From NCBI RefSeq assembly GCF_012275445.1, contig NZ_JAAZQK010000004.1:372001-436000 (forward strand): DNA of 64,000 bases. Reading direction: 5' to 3'. Below are positions 53,891 through 63,717 of this stretch, piece by piece; within the stretch, counting starts at the first letter, position 1, and every line of letters starts with the position of its first letter. The notes below the pieces were generated by a model, which saw only the letters and a program-made list of their open reading frames with translations, was not told the origin of the DNA and did no database searches. The translations under genes and the position numbers were made by a program. Origin of the DNA: Rhizobacter sp. SG703 (GTDB lineage Bacteria > Pseudomonadota > Gammaproteobacteria > Burkholderiales > Burkholderiaceae_C).

Positions 53891-54751
53891 ATGCTGAAGA
53901 AGTTCTCCACCCTGCAGATCGCGCTCGCGGTGTCGATCGGCGTGCATGCCCTGTTGCTGGTGGTGCGCTTCGTCGATCCGGAAGGCTTCAACCGCGTGTT
54001 CCAGGACACGCCGCTGGAGGTCATCCTCGTCAACGGCAGTTCGGCCGAGGCGCCGACCAAGGCGCAGGCCATCGCGCAGCGCAACCTGGCCGGCGGCGGC
54101 GACGCCGACCGCGGCCGCGCCACCTCGCCGCTGCCGGCGTCGCCGATGATGGAGCTGGGCGACTCGGCCGACGAGGCGCACAAGCAGATCGAGCAGTTGC
54201 AGGAAACCCAGCAGCAACTGCTGGCGCAGGTGCGCCGCGAGCTGGCCTACCTGCCGGCGCCCGACCCGAAGCGCGACCGTGGCGATCCGGCCGCGCGCGC
54301 GCAGGAAGAGCGCCGCCGCCAGCTGATGCAGCTGCTGGCCGAGATCGAGAAGCGCATCAACGAAGAGAACTCGCGGCCGAAGAAGCGCTACATCAGCCCG
54401 GCCACGCGCGAAGAGCTGTACGCGATCTACTACGACTCGCTGCGCCGCAAGATCGAGGACCGCGGCACCCGCAACTTCCCCGAGTCGCAGGGCAAGAAGA
54501 TCTACGGCGAGCTGATGATGGTGATCACGATCGACGCCGCCGGCCGCGTGCTCGAGACCGAGATCGTGCGGCCGTCGAAATCGCCGCTGCTCGACAAGCG
54601 TGCCCAGGCGATCGTGCGGGCGGCCGCGCCGTTCGGCCAGTTCAACACCGAGATGCGCAAGCGCGCCGACCAGCTGGTGATCACCTCGCGCTTCCGCTTC
54701 ACGCGGGAAGAAGGCCTGGAGACCACGCTGAGCGCGCCCGAGCAGCGCTGA
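53891..54751 (+). CDS. TonB-like energy transducer
   Basis: A 286-aa protein with one N-terminal membrane anchor (LQIALAVSIGVHALLLVVRF), a charged helical periplasmic middle (QIEQLQETQQQLLAQVRREL) and a C-terminal TonB-like domain (GELMMVITIDAAGRVLETEI). The proline-rich spacer of classical TonB is absent; the coiled coil replaces it. No exbB/exbD neighbours are seen. It starts 7 nt after the ribonuclease stop and precedes aroE, an arrangement common in Burkholderiales. Confidence 0.85.
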   Translation: MLKKFSTLQIALAVSIGVHALLLVVRFVDPEGFNRVFQDTPLEVILVNGSSAEAPTKAQAIAQRNLAGGGDADRGRATSPLPASPMMELGDSADEAHKQIEQLQETQQQLLAQVRRELAYLPAPDPKRDRGDPAARAQEERRRQLMQLLAEIEKRINEENSRPKKRYISPATREELYAIYYDSLRRKIEDRGTRNFPESQGKKIYGELMMVITIDAAGRVLETEIVRPSKSPLLDKRAQAIVRAAAPFGQFNTEMRKRADQLVITSRFRFTREEGLETTLSAPEQR

Positions 54752-54760
54752 AGGACCGCG

Positions 54761-55600
54761 ATGGATCGCTACGTCGTCGCCGGCAACCCGGTCGAGCACA
54801 GCCAGTCGCCGTTCATCCACGCCCGCTTCGCCGCGCAGACCGGCCAGGCGCTGCACTACGACCGGCTGCTGTGCCCGCTGGACGGGTTCGCCGACACCGT
54901 GCGCCGCTTTGCCGCTGACGGCGGCCGCGGCTGCAACATCACGGTGCCGTTCAAGTTCGATGCGTTCGCGCTGGCGGCGCGCCGCACCGACCGCGCGACG
55001 CTGGCCGGGGCCGCCAACATCCTGCGCTTCGACGCCGAAGGCTGGCTGGCCGACAACGCCGACGGCTGCGGCCTGGTGCGCGACATCGAACGCAATGCCG
55101 GCCATGCGCTGGCCGGGCAGCGCGTGCTGGTGATCGGCGCCGGCGGCGGCGCGGCCGGTGCGCTCGGCCCGCTGCTGGCGGCGCGGCCGGCGCAGCTGGT
55201 GCTGGCGAACCGCAGCGTCGACAAGGCGCAGGCGCTGGTGGCGCGCCATGCGGCGCCGGCCCGCGCAGCAGGTGCCGAGCTGCACGCCACCGGCCTGGCC
55301 GATTGCGGCGAGGCCTTCGACGTCGTCGTCAACGCCAGCGCGAGCAGCCTGCAGGGCGCCGGCATCCCGGTGTCGCCGCGCGTGCTGCGCGCCGGCAGCC
55401 TGGCGCTCGACATGATGTACGGCCCGGCCGCGCAGGGCTTCGTCGCCTGGGCCGCGCAGCATGGCGCGGTCGGCCGCGACGGCCTGGGCATGCTGGTCGA
55501 GCAGGCCGGCGAAGCCTTCTTCGTCTGGCGCGGCCTGCGCCCGGACACCGCGCCGGTGCTGGCCGAGCTGCAGGCCCGCCTGTCCGGCGCCGGCCGATGA
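54761..55600 (+). CDS. aroE: Shikimate dehydrogenase (AroE)
   Basis: A 279-aa NADPH enzyme reducing 3-dehydroshikimate. Substrate motif [13 protein letters not shown] near the N-terminus, catalytic Lys in [11 protein letters not shown], nucleotide loop [14 protein letters not shown], and [13 protein letters not shown]. Length is usual. The stop overlaps the mtgA start (ATGA). AroQ of the same pathway lies at 57678. Confidence 0.97.
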   Translation: MDRYVVAGNPVEHSQSPFIHARFAAQTGQALHYDRLLCPLDGFADTVRRFAADGGRGCNITVPFKFDAFALAARRTDRATLAGAANILRFDAEGWLADNADGCGLVRDIERNAGHALAGQRVLVIGAGGGAAGALGPLLAARPAQLVLANRSVDKAQALVARHAAPARAAGAELHATGLADCGEAFDVVVNASASSLQGAGIPVSPRVLRAGSLALDMMYGPAAQGFVAWAAQHGAVGRDGLGMLVEQAGEAFFVWRGLRPDTAPVLAELQARLSGAGR

Positions 55601-56370
55601 AGAGCACGCTCCGCCAGGTCGCGCGGCTGATCGCGCTGTTGGTGCTGTCGGTGCTCGCGCTGCAGCTGTACTTCCTGGCGCGGGTCGCGCTGATGGCGGT
55701 CGTCGACCCGCAATCGACGACCTTCCAGCGCTCCGAGGCGTGGCGGCTGCTGACCGAGCAGCACCAGGTGCCGTGGAGCCAGGAGTGGCAGCCGTACGAC
55801 CACATCGCCGACGCGCTGAAACGGGCGGTGATCGCGTCGGAGGATGCGAGCTTCACCGAGCACAGCGGGGTCGAATGGGACGCGGTCGAGAAGGCCTGGG
55901 AGAAGAACCAGCGCGCCGAGGCGCGGGCCGACCGGATCAACGACCGGCTGGAGCAGCGTCCGCCGAAGGCCCATGGCGCGCCGGCCCGCCGCGCCGAGCC
56001 GAAGATCATCGGCGGCTCGACGATCACGCAGCAGCTGGCGAAGAACCTGTTCCTCGGCAGCGAGCGCAGCCTGCCCCGCAAGGCGCAGGAGTTCGTCATC
56101 ACCTTCATGCTGGAAGGCCTGCTGTCGAAGCAGCGCATCCTCGAGATCTACCTGAACAACGTCGAATGGGGCGAAGGCGTGTTCGGCGCACAGGCGGCGG
56201 CACGGCACTACTTCCGCGTCGACGCAGCCAGGCTCGCGCCGATGCAGGCGGCGCGGCTGGCGGTGATGCTGCCGGCACCGAAACGCTTCGAGAAGCGGCC
56301 GGGGTCGCCGTACGTGGTCGGGCGCGCGGGGACTGTCGTGGCGCGGATGGGGGCGGTCGAGCTGCCCTGA
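55597..56370 (+). CDS. mtgA: Monofunctional biosynthetic peptidoglycan transglycosylase (MtgA)
   Basis: A 257-aa glycosyltransferase 51 enzyme polymerising glycan strands at the inner membrane. N-terminal anchor ([20 protein letters not shown]), catalytic Glu in [13 protein letters not shown], and [20 protein letters not shown] ~20-residue charged insertion ([20 protein letters not shown]) just before the GGSTITQQ motif is longer than usual. Coupled to aroE by ATGA. Confidence 0.96.
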   Translation: MKSTLRQVARLIALLVLSVLALQLYFLARVALMAVVDPQSTTFQRSEAWRLLTEQHQVPWSQEWQPYDHIADALKRAVIASEDASFTEHSGVEWDAVEKAWEKNQRAEARADRINDRLEQRPPKAHGAPARRAEPKIIGGSTITQQLAKNLFLGSERSLPRKAQEFVITFMLEGLLSKQRILEIYLNNVEWGEGVFGAQAAARHYFRVDAARLAPMQAARLAVMLPAPKRFEKRPGSPYVVGRAGTVVARMGAVELP

Positions 56371-56433
56371 AATCTTCGTTCGGTGCGCGTGCGAAGAACT
56401 CGGTGCGCACATCGCCACGCCTAGAATCTTCGG

Positions 56434-57045
56434 ATGACGACCTCTCTGACCGACGAACTGGCGAGCGCGGCGGCACGGCTGATCGTCGAGGAAGGCATGG
56501 AGTACGGGCCGGCCAAGCGCCGCGCCGCGCGCGACCTCGGCAAACGCAGCACGCGGCAGGTCGACCTGCCCGACAACGACCAGGTCGAGGACGAGGTGCG
56601 GGCCTACATCGCCCTCTTCTGCGCCGACACCCAGCCGGCCGAGTTGCGCGCGCTGCGCGAGGTCGCGCTGTTGTGGATGGAACGGCTCGAGGCGTTCCGG
56701 CCCCACCTGCATGGCGCGGTCTGGCGCGGCACCGCGACCCGGCTCAACAGCGTGCGGCTGGAACTGTTCTGCGACGACTCGAAGGAAGCCGAGCTGGCGC
56801 TGATCGACCGCCGTGTCTCGTATGACGTCGGCAGCCTGGACGGGCCGCGCGGCGAACCGATCGACGTGCTGACCGTCAGCAGCCCGAGCGCTGCACTCGG
56901 CGAGGAAGTGACCGTGCACCTGACCATCCTGGACCACGACGACCTGCGCGGCGCGCTGAAGCCGGACAGCCGCGGCCGCAGCGAACGCGGCGACCTGGCC
57001 GGGCTGCGCCGGTTGCTCGCGGAGTCCGATGGAGCGTCGTCATGA
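56434..57045 (+). CDS. Conserved-type hypothetical protein (203 aa)
   Basis: I do not recognise a named family. The N-terminal ~75 residues are helical (EEGMEYGPAKRRAARDLGKR); the rest is mixed alpha/beta with a segment RLNSVRLELFCDDSKEAELA followed by YDVGSLDGPRGEPIDVLTVS. This pattern is reminiscent of a nucleotidyltransferase-like fold, but no catalytic signature is clear. It overlaps the thioredoxin gene by 4 nt, so the pair is translationally coupled. Confidence 0.82.
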   Translation: MTTSLTDELASAAARLIVEEGMEYGPAKRRAARDLGKRSTRQVDLPDNDQVEDEVRAYIALFCADTQPAELRALREVALLWMERLEAFRPHLHGAVWRGTATRLNSVRLELFCDDSKEAELALIDRRVSYDVGSLDGPRGEPIDVLTVSSPSAALGEEVTVHLTILDHDDLRGALKPDSRGRSERGDLAGLRRLLAESDGASS

Positions 57046-57554
57046 ACCGCCGCCATGCGTTGACGATCGGCGTCGGCGGCGTCGCGCTCGCCGCGGGCGC
57101 CGGCGTCGGCTGGTGGCGCGAACGGCTGCCCGACGCCGAACGGGCGCTGTGGGCGCTGCAGTTCGACCGGCCCGAAGGCGGCTCGCTGCCGCTGGCCGGC
57201 CTGCGCGGCCAGCCGCTGCTGCTGAACTTCTGGGCCACCTGGTGCGCGCCCTGCGTGAAGGAGATGCCGCTGCTCGACACCTTCCAGCGCACCCACCAGC
57301 CGGCCGGCTGGCGCGTGGTCGGCCTCGCGGTCGACAGCCCGACCCCGGTGCGCGAGTTCCTGCAGAAGCTGCCGGTCACGTTTCCGATCGGGCTGGCCGG
57401 GCTGACCGGCGTCGACCTGGCCCGCTCGCTCGGCAATGAGCGCGGCGGCCTGCCGTTCAGCGCCGTCTTCGACCGCGATGGGCGCGTCATCGCGCGCAAA
57501 CTGGGCAGCATCGCCGAGCAGGACCTGGCCGCCTGGGTGCAACGGCTCGCTTGA
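57042..57554 (+). CDS. TlpA-family thiol:disulfide oxidoreductase
   Basis: A 170-aa thioredoxin-fold protein with a Tat-like or signal-anchor N-terminus (NRRHALTIGVGGVALAAGA) and the active site WCAPC (Cys68, Cys71) in NFWATWCAPCVKEMP. The cis-proline loop is GLPFSAVFDRDG. It acts outside the inner membrane in disulfide reduction. It overlaps the previous gene by 4 nt. Confidence 0.95.
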   Translation: MNRRHALTIGVGGVALAAGAGVGWWRERLPDAERALWALQFDRPEGGSLPLAGLRGQPLLLNFWATWCAPCVKEMPLLDTFQRTHQPAGWRVVGLAVDSPTPVREFLQKLPVTFPIGLAGLTGVDLARSLGNERGGLPFSAVFDRDGRVIARKLGSIAEQDLAAWVQRLA

Positions 57555-57677
57555 CGCCTCGATTCAGGACATCCGGCCGAGATTTTTCTATATTGCAGTC
57601 TTCGGACCCTAAAGCGCGTAAAGTTCAGCCTTTGCAAAATTCCGGGCCGCCTGCCGCAGGCACCCGATCCGCGTTTC

Positions 57678-58136
57678 ATGCACATCCTGGTCCTGCACGG
57701 CCCGAACCTGAACCTGCTCGGCACCCGCGAGCCGGAGGTCTATGGCGCGACGACTTTGGCGCAGATCGATGCCGATCTCGCCGAGATCGCGTCGAAGGCC
57801 GGTTCGACGCTGGTGAGCTTCCAGAGCAACCATGAAGGCGCGCTGATCGACCGCGTACACGCCGCGCGGCTCGACGGTACGCAGTTCATCCTGATCAACC
57901 CGGGCGCGTTCACGCACACCAGCGTCGCGCTGCGCGATGCGCTGGCCGGCGTCGCGATCCCGTTCATCGAGGTGCACTTGTCGAACGTGCACCGGCGCGA
58001 AGCCTTCCGCCACCATTCCTATTTCTCGGACCTGGCCGACGGCGTGATCGTCGGCCTGGGCGCGGACGGCTATGCCTGCGCCCTGCGCCACGTGCTGCAA
58101 CGTGACGTGAAGCGCCCTCCCCAGCGGACGGCCTGA
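57678..58136 (+). CDS. aroQ: Type II 3-dehydroquinate dehydratase (AroQ)
   Basis: A 152-aa dodecameric dehydratase. Motifs: [18 protein letters not shown] (with catalytic Tyr), [36 protein letters not shown]. Placement before accB-accC is typical in Burkholderiales. The 120-nt gap before it has an AT-rich patch (TATATT at 57589-57594) that may be a -10 box, but no good -35 is spaced with it. Confidence 0.98.
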   Translation: MHILVLHGPNLNLLGTREPEVYGATTLAQIDADLAEIASKAGSTLVSFQSNHEGALIDRVHAARLDGTQFILINPGAFTHTSVALRDALAGVAIPFIEVHLSNVHRREAFRHHSYFSDLADGVIVGLGADGYACALRHVLQRDVKRPPQRTA

Positions 58137-58225
58137 CCCCACGGCGCCGACGGCCCGACCCGGGCCGGCGATGCCCGAGACCGGCAACAAGCCCGACAAC
58201 AAAGACGACAGAAGTTGGAGAACCC

Positions 58226-58684
58226 ATGGACCTGCGCAAACTGAAGACCCTGATCGATCTCGTCTCCGAATCGAACATCTCCGAGCTGGAGATCACCGAA
58301 GCGGACGGCAAGGTCCGGATCGTCAAGGCCGACCCGACCGCCGTCGCGTCAGGTCCGGTGGCCTATGCGGCCCCCCCGATGATGGCGCCCGCCGCCGCAC
58401 CGGCCGCGCCGCTGGCCGCCGCACCGGCCGAGGCCCCTGCCGCGCCGGCCGGCCACACCGTCAAGTCGCCGATGGTCGGCACCTTCTACGGCGCCGCCAG
58501 CCCGGGCGCCAAGCCCTTCGTCGAAGTGGGCAGCACCATCAAGGAAGGCGAACCGATCTGCATCATCGAGGCGATGAAGATCATGAACGAGATCGAGGCC
58601 GACAAGTCCGGCACCGTCACGAAGATCCTGTGCGCCAACGGCCAGCCGGTCGAGTTCGGCCAGCCCTTGTTCATCATCGAATAA
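58226..58684 (+). CDS. accB: Biotin carboxyl carrier protein of acetyl-CoA carboxylase (AccB)
   Basis: A 152-aa carrier. The biotinylation site is Lys118 in [12 protein letters not shown]. It has an N-terminal helical part, a Pro/Ala linker and a C-terminal biotinyl domain. GGAG lies 5 nt before the ATG. accC follows, but with an unusual 120-nt gap that contains a copy of the accC start. Confidence 0.98.
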   Translation: MDLRKLKTLIDLVSESNISELEITEADGKVRIVKADPTAVASGPVAYAAPPMMAPAAAPAAPLAAAPAEAPAAPAGHTVKSPMVGTFYGAASPGAKPFVEVGSTIKEGEPICIIEAMKIMNEIEADKSGTVTKILCANGQPVEFGQPLFIIE

Positions 58685-58694
58685 GGCGCTGCGC

Positions 58695-58793
58695 ATGTTC
58701 AAGAAGATCCTGATCGCCAATCGAGGCGACAAGGCCGCAGGCCTTGCGGCGAAGCCACATTGCGCTGCAGGCGCAGCCTGCAAGGGCAATTGA
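58695..58793 (+). other. Short open frame from a duplicated accC 5' end, with twin hairpins
   Basis: Positions 58695-58729 repeat the first 35 nt of accC (58805-58839), with five differences, all synonymous third positions. The frame runs on as [20 protein letters not shown] to a TGA at 58791, giving 32 codons. Two perfect hairpins with GCA loops follow the copy: AAGGCC-GCA-GGCCTT (58731-58745) and TGCAGGC-GCA-GCCTGCA (58766-58782). It may be a dead relic, a REP-like insertion scar, or a leader frame affecting accC translation. Confidence 0.75.
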
Positions 58794-58804
58794 GCCGAGG
58801 CACT

Positions 58805-60154
58805 ATGTTCAAAAAAATTCTCATTGCCAATCGAGGCGAAATTGCCCTGCGCGTGCAGCGGGCCTGTCGCGAGATGGGCATCAAGTCGGTCGTCGTCTAT
58901 TCCGAGGCCGACCGCGACGCCAAGTACGTCAAGCTGGCCGACGAAGCGGTGTGCATCGGCCCGGCCCAGTCGGCGCAGAGCTACCTCAACATGCCGGCCA
59001 TCATCTCGACCGCCGAGGTGACCGACGCCGAGGCCATCCACCCGGGCTACGGCTTCCTGTCCGAGAACGCCGATTTCGCCGAGCGCGTCGAGCAGAGCGG
59101 CTTCGTCTTCATCGGCCCGACGCCGGACGCGATCCGCACGATGGGCGACAAGGTGTCGGCCAAGCAGGCCATGATCAAGGCCGGCGTGCCCTGCGTGCCC
59201 GGCTCCGAAGGCGCGCTGCCAGACGATCCGAAGGAGATCATCAAGGCCGGCCGCGCGGTCGGCTACCCGGTGATCATCAAGGCGGCCGGCGGCGGTGGCG
59301 GGCGCGGCATGCGCGTCGTGCACACCGAGGCGGCGCTGATCCATGCGGTGCAGACCACGCGCGCCGAGGCCGGTGCGGCCTTCGGCAACCCGGCGGTCTA
59401 CATGGAGAAGTTCCTCGAGAACCCGCGTCACATCGAGATCCAGGTGCTGGCCGACGAGCACAAGAACGCCGTCTGGCTGGGCGAGCGCGACTGCTCGATG
59501 CAGCGCCGCCACCAGAAGATCATCGAGGAGGCGCCGGCGCCGGGCATCCCGCGCCGCGTGATCGAGAAGATCGGCGACCGCTGCGCCGCCGCCTGCAAGC
59601 GCATCGGCTACCGCGGCGCCGGCACCTTCGAGTTCCTGTACGAGAACGGCGAGTTCTATTTCATCGAAATGAACACCCGCGTGCAGGTCGAGCATCCGGT
59701 GACGGAACTGGTGACCGGCATCGACATCGTGCAGATGCAGATCCGCGTGGCCGCCGGCGAGAAGCTGCCGTTCCAGCAGCGCCAGATCCAGATGCGCGGC
59801 CATGCGATCGAATGCCGCGTCAACGCCGAGGATCCGTACAAGTTCACGCCGTCGCCGGGCCGCATCACCACCTGGCATGCGCCGGGCGGGCCGGGCGTGC
59901 GCGTCGATTCGCATGCGTACACCAACTACTTCGTGCCGCCGAACTACGACTCGATGATCGGCAAGATCATCACGCACGGCGACACCCGCGAGCAGGCGCT
60001 CGCGCGCATGCGCATCGCGCTGTCGGAGACGGTGGTCGAAGGCATCCTGACCAACATCCCGCTGCACCGCGAGCTGATGGCCGATGCGAAGTTCGTCGAA
60101 GGTGGCACCAGCATCCACTACCTGGAAGGCTGGATGAGCCAGCACAAGCGCTGA
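58805..60154 (+). CDS. accC: Biotin carboxylase subunit of acetyl-CoA carboxylase (AccC)
   Basis: A 449-aa ATP-grasp enzyme. The ATG at 58805 opens the standard [17 protein letters not shown]. The ATP loop is [17 protein letters not shown], and the catalytic region includes [18 protein letters not shown] and [16 protein letters not shown]. Codons 3-7 are AT-rich (AAA AAA ATT CTC ATT) in contrast to the GC-rich gene, and to the GC-rich copy 110 nt upstream. Confidence 0.98.
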   Translation: MFKKILIANRGEIALRVQRACREMGIKSVVVYSEADRDAKYVKLADEAVCIGPAQSAQSYLNMPAIISTAEVTDAEAIHPGYGFLSENADFAERVEQSGFVFIGPTPDAIRTMGDKVSAKQAMIKAGVPCVPGSEGALPDDPKEIIKAGRAVGYPVIIKAAGGGGGRGMRVVHTEAALIHAVQTTRAEAGAAFGNPAVYMEKFLENPRHIEIQVLADEHKNAVWLGERDCSMQRRHQKIIEEAPAPGIPRRVIEKIGDRCAAACKRIGYRGAGTFEFLYENGEFYFIEMNTRVQVEHPVTELVTGIDIVQMQIRVAAGEKLPFQQRQIQMRGHAIECRVNAEDPYKFTPSPGRITTWHAPGGPGVRVDSHAYTNYFVPPNYDSMIGKIITHGDTREQALARMRIALSETVVEGILTNIPLHRELMADAKFVEGGTSIHYLEGWMSQHKR

Positions 60155-60161
60155 GGCCCCG

Positions 60162-61070
60162 ATGTACGAGCTGCTGCTGCTGGTCCCGGAAGACCTCGTC
60201 GAGCCGGTGTCCGATGCGCTGATGGACGAGCTGCAGGCGCTGTCGGTCTCGGTGGAAGACGCCGATGCCGACACCGATGCCGAGCATGCGCTGTTCGGAG
60301 AACCGGGCATGCCGGCGCCGCGCGGCGGCTGGCAGCGCTCGGTGGTGAAGGCGCTGTTCGCCGACGCAGACGCGGCCGACGAGGCGGGTGCGCTGCTGCT
60401 CATGCAGGACTGGGCTGCCGACGTGGAGCCGATCGCGATGCACGAGGTCGAGGAACAGGACTGGGTGCGGCTGACGCAATCGCAGTTCGCGCCGGTACCG
60501 GTCACCGACACCTTCTGGATCGTGCCGACCTGGCACGAACCGCCGGCGCAGGCAACCACCGTGATCCGGCTCGACCCGGGCCTCGCGTTCGGCACCGGCA
60601 CGCACCCGACGACGCGCATGTGCCTGCGCTGGATCGCGACGCAGGCGCCGGCCCGCGCGGCCGGTTGGCAGCGCGTGCTCGACTACGGCTGCGGCTCGGG
60701 CATCCTCGCGATCGGCGCGGCGCTGCACGGCGGGCGCGGCATCGACGCGGTCGACATCGACCCGGCCGCCGTCGAATCGACGCGCGCGAATGCCGATGCC
60801 AACGGTGTCGCGCTCGACGCCGGCCTGCCCGACGCCGCCCGCGGCGAGTACCCGCTGGTGCTCGCGAACATCCTGGCATCCCCGCTGAAGCTGCTGGCCC
60901 CGCTGCTGTGCGGCCATGTGGCCGCCGGCGGCGACCTGGTGCTGGCCGGCATCCTCGAACGCCAGGCCGACGAGTTGAAGGCGGCCTATGCTCCCTGGTG
61001 CACGCTCGAGGTCAGCGACCAGGAAGAAGGCTGGATCCTGATGACGGCGCGGAAGAAGGCCATGGCATGA
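60162..61070 (+). CDS. prmA: Ribosomal protein L11 methyltransferase (PrmA)
   Basis: A 302-aa SAM methyltransferase. The N-terminal L11-binding domain includes YELLLLVPEDLVEPVSDALM. The C-terminal domain has GLAFGTGTHPTTRMC, the SAM loop DYGCGSGILAIGAA and LVLANILASPLKLLAPLL. Lies 7 nt after accC, the usual order. Confidence 0.97.
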   Translation: MYELLLLVPEDLVEPVSDALMDELQALSVSVEDADADTDAEHALFGEPGMPAPRGGWQRSVVKALFADADAADEAGALLLMQDWAADVEPIAMHEVEEQDWVRLTQSQFAPVPVTDTFWIVPTWHEPPAQATTVIRLDPGLAFGTGTHPTTRMCLRWIATQAPARAAGWQRVLDYGCGSGILAIGAALHGGRGIDAVDIDPAAVESTRANADANGVALDAGLPDAARGEYPLVLANILASPLKLLAPLLCGHVAAGGDLVLAGILERQADELKAAYAPWCTLEVSDQEEGWILMTARKKAMA

Positions 61071-61077
61071 TTTCGCC

Positions 61078-62121
61078 ATGAGCCTGGCCACTCGTTGCAC
61101 TGCCTGCGGTACCGTCTTCCGGGTCGTCCAGGACCAGCTCAAGGTCTCCGAAGGCTGGGTCCGCTGCGGACGCTGCGACGAGGTCTTCAATGCGCTCGAG
61201 GGCCTGTTCGACCTGGAGCGCGATGCGCCGCCCGAGTGGCGCCCGCCGACCCCACCGGCGCCGGCCCCGATCGCCACCGCTCCCGTGCCGGCGACGCCGT
61301 CGTTCCAGCCGCTGCCCGAGCCGCCGGACGATGACGACATCTTCCAGCTCAGCGAAGACGACCGCATCCACTCGCGCTTCTTCCACCCCGAGCAGCCCGA
61401 CGTCGCGCAGACGCCGGCGCAAGGCGTGGCCCAGCGCGACCGGGTCGATTTCTCGGACGCCCAGTTCAACATGGACCTGCTGGAAAGCGAGGTCCACGGC
61501 GGCGCGCCGCCACCGGCACCGCCGCGCAAATCGAAGCCGGCCGCCAGGCCGGCCGCGAAGTCGGCCAAGCCGTCGAAGCCGGCTGCCCGGACGCCGCCGA
61601 AGCCCGCGGCGCCCGGCTTCGTGCGCGAGGCTCGGCAGCGCGAGCGGTGGCGCAGCCCGTGGGTGCGAGGACTGCTGTCGCTGCTGGCGCTCGCGCTGCT
61701 GGCCGGGCTGGCCGGGCAGGCGGCGCTGCATTTCCGCGACACCGTGGCCGCGCAATGGCCCGAGACGAAGCCGTGGCTCGCGATGGCCTGCAGGCAATGG
61801 CATTGCGAGATCGGCGCGCCGCGCCGCATCGACGACCTGGTCGTCGAGAGCAGCGCGCTGGCGCCGGCCAATGGCGGCGCGGCCTACAAGCTGTCGATCG
61901 TGCTGCGCAACCGCAGCGCGCTCGCGCTCGCGATGCCGTCGATCGACCTGAGCCTGAGCGACCCGAGCGGGCAACTGGTCGCCCGGCGTGCGCTTGCACC
62001 ATCGGATTTCCACGTCGCGACGCCGGTCGTCCCGGCCGGCAGCGAGAGCAGCCTGCAGGTGCTGCTGGCCACCGAAGGGCGCCGCGTCAGCGGCTACACC
62101 GTCGAGATCTTCTACCCCTGA
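61078..62121 (+). CDS. Zinc-ribbon and DUF3426 membrane protein
   Basis: A 347-aa protein. An N-terminal MJ0042-type zinc ribbon has four cysteines (RCTACGTVFRVVQDQL, WVRCGRCDEVF). A Pro/Ala/Lys linker is followed by one transmembrane helix (LLSLLALALLAGLAGQAAL) and a C-terminal DUF3426 domain (LSIVLRNRSALALAMPSIDL). Function unknown; it commonly follows prmA in Burkholderiales. Confidence 0.93.
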   Translation: MSLATRCTACGTVFRVVQDQLKVSEGWVRCGRCDEVFNALEGLFDLERDAPPEWRPPTPPAPAPIATAPVPATPSFQPLPEPPDDDDIFQLSEDDRIHSRFFHPEQPDVAQTPAQGVAQRDRVDFSDAQFNMDLLESEVHGGAPPPAPPRKSKPAARPAAKSAKPSKPAARTPPKPAAPGFVREARQRERWRSPWVRGLLSLLALALLAGLAGQAALHFRDTVAAQWPETKPWLAMACRQWHCEIGAPRRIDDLVVESSALAPANGGAAYKLSIVLRNRSALALAMPSIDLSLSDPSGQLVARRALAPSDFHVATPVVPAGSESSLQVLLATEGRRVSGYTVEIFYP

Positions 62122-62172
62122 ACCCGAGGGCGCGCCTGGTCGGCACGGTCGCCTCTCTCCCCTGGAGCTTTC

Positions 62173-63078
62173 ATGTCAGCCCTCATCTGCGGATCCCTGG
62201 CCTTCGACACGATCACGATGTTTCCCGGCCGCTTCGCGCAGCAGATCCTGCCGGAGCAGGTGCACATCCTGAACGTGTCGTTCCTGGTGCCGACCTTGCG
62301 CCGCGAGTTCGGCGGCTGCGCCGGCAACATCGCCTACACGCTCGCGAAGCTCGGCGGCGAGCCGCTGGTGATGGCCACGGTCGGCGCCGACGACGAGGAG
62401 TACCGCGCGCGCATCGCGTCGTGGGGCGCGAGCACGGAGTTCGTGCGCAACGTGCCTGACAGCTACACCGCGCAAGCCATCATCATCACCGACACCGACA
62501 ACAACCAGATCACCGCGTTCCACCCCGGCGCGATGCAGGCGGCGCACACGATCACCGTGCCGACCGACCGTGGCGTGCGCATCGCGATCGTCGCGCCCGA
62601 CGGCCGCGACGCGATGCTGCAGCACGCGCAGCAACTGGCCGATGCGCAGATCCCGTTCATCTTCGATCCGGGCCAGGGCCTGCCGATGTTCGATGGCGCA
62701 GAGCTGAGCCGCTTCATCGCGCAGGCGAGCTGGGTCACCGTCAACGACTACGAGGCGCGGATGCTGTCCGAGCGCACCGGCCTGAGCATCGAGGCGATGT
62801 CGCGCTCGCACCTCCAGGGCGTCGTCGTGACGCTGGGGGCCGAGGGTTGCGAGCTGTGGCAGCAAGGCGTGTGCACGCGGGTGCCAGGCGTGCCGGCGAG
62901 CGAGGTGCTCGACCCGACCGGCTGCGGCGATGCCTTCCGCGCTGCGCTGCTGTACGGCCTGGAGCGCGGCTGGACGCTCGAGCGCTGTGTCGCGCTCGGC
63001 AACCGGGTCGGCGCGCTGAAGATCGCCAGCCGCGGCGGCCAGAACCATGTGATCGATCGCACGGCACTCGGCGTGTGA
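62173..63078 (+). CDS. PfkB-family carbohydrate/nucleoside kinase
   Basis: A 301-aa ribokinase-fold kinase. It shows GGCAGNIAYTLAKLGGEPLV near the N-terminus and the PfkB signature DPTGCGDAFRAALLYGL with catalytic Asp near the C-terminus. Close relatives are often called adenosine kinase, but substrate cannot be fixed from the sequence. Lies 51 nt downstream of the DUF3426 gene. Confidence 0.94.
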   Translation: MSALICGSLAFDTITMFPGRFAQQILPEQVHILNVSFLVPTLRREFGGCAGNIAYTLAKLGGEPLVMATVGADDEEYRARIASWGASTEFVRNVPDSYTAQAIIITDTDNNQITAFHPGAMQAAHTITVPTDRGVRIAIVAPDGRDAMLQHAQQLADAQIPFIFDPGQGLPMFDGAELSRFIAQASWVTVNDYEARMLSERTGLSIEAMSRSHLQGVVVTLGAEGCELWQQGVCTRVPGVPASEVLDPTGCGDAFRAALLYGLERGWTLERCVALGNRVGALKIASRGGQNHVIDRTALGV

Positions 63079-63213
63079 CGCGGAAGTTCCCGGAGTGAGG
63101 GGGTGACCCATCGCGGTTTCCGGGATATCTTCACGCCCTGCGTCAGACAAATGTTGATACCTTCGTTGGGTTGATCGGCTCCTCGTCCTGAGAGAGCCGG
63201 CAAAGGGAACACG

Positions 63214-63561
63214 ATGCAGGCTTTCCAGTCACTCATATTGGCCTTCACGACACTCGCGTTGTGCGCGGTGACGTGGGGCGTCTGCCATTGGTGGTATGGC
63301 CGCCAGCTGAAGGTCTTGCAGCAGCGGGTCGACAAGATGGAGAAGGCGCGGCACGTGGCCGGCCTGCACGCGCAGCAGGCCCGCAAGCAGATCGAGCAGT
63401 TGCACAAGCAGATGGCCGTGCTGCAGCAGAAGCGCAGCGACCTGCAGGCGGTGATGCAGTCGCAGCTCGACGTCGACCTGCCGATGGCCACCGGCCGTTC
63501 GGCCGGCGACGGCGCGCCTGCGCTGCCCCCGAACGGTTTCGCAGATACGCAGCCGATGTAA
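63214..63561 (+). CDS. Small membrane-anchored coiled-coil protein (115 aa)
   Basis: An N-terminal transmembrane helix (LILAFTTLALCAVTWGVCHW) is followed by a coiled coil (LQQRVDKMEKARHVAGLHAQ and on to about residue 85) and a disordered tail. No family recognised. Followed by a bidirectional terminator at 63675-63698. Confidence 0.82.
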   Translation: MQAFQSLILAFTTLALCAVTWGVCHWWYGRQLKVLQQRVDKMEKARHVAGLHAQQARKQIEQLHKQMAVLQQKRSDLQAVMQSQLDVDLPMATGRSAGDGAPALPPNGFADTQPM

Positions 63562-63674
63562 TTCAGCGGCGGTCGAGACGGAGCCGGGCCGAGCGCCGGG
63601 TCGCCCCAAGCCGGCCCGGATCCCCTCGGGGGATCGCCGAAGTACCCTTCGACGAGGGGCCGTCATTCACGAAA

Positions 63675-63698
63675 AAAACCCGGCCGAGGCCGGGTTTT
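63675..63698. terminator. Bidirectional rho-independent terminator
   Basis: AAAACCCGGCC (63675-63685) and GGCCGGGTTTT (63688-63698) form an 11-bp stem around a GA loop, flanked by an A-run and a T-run. It serves the convergent small gene on the plus strand and the histone-like gene on the minus strand. Confidence 0.92.
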
Positions 63699-63717
63699 GT
63701 CTGAATGCCTTCCGGCC

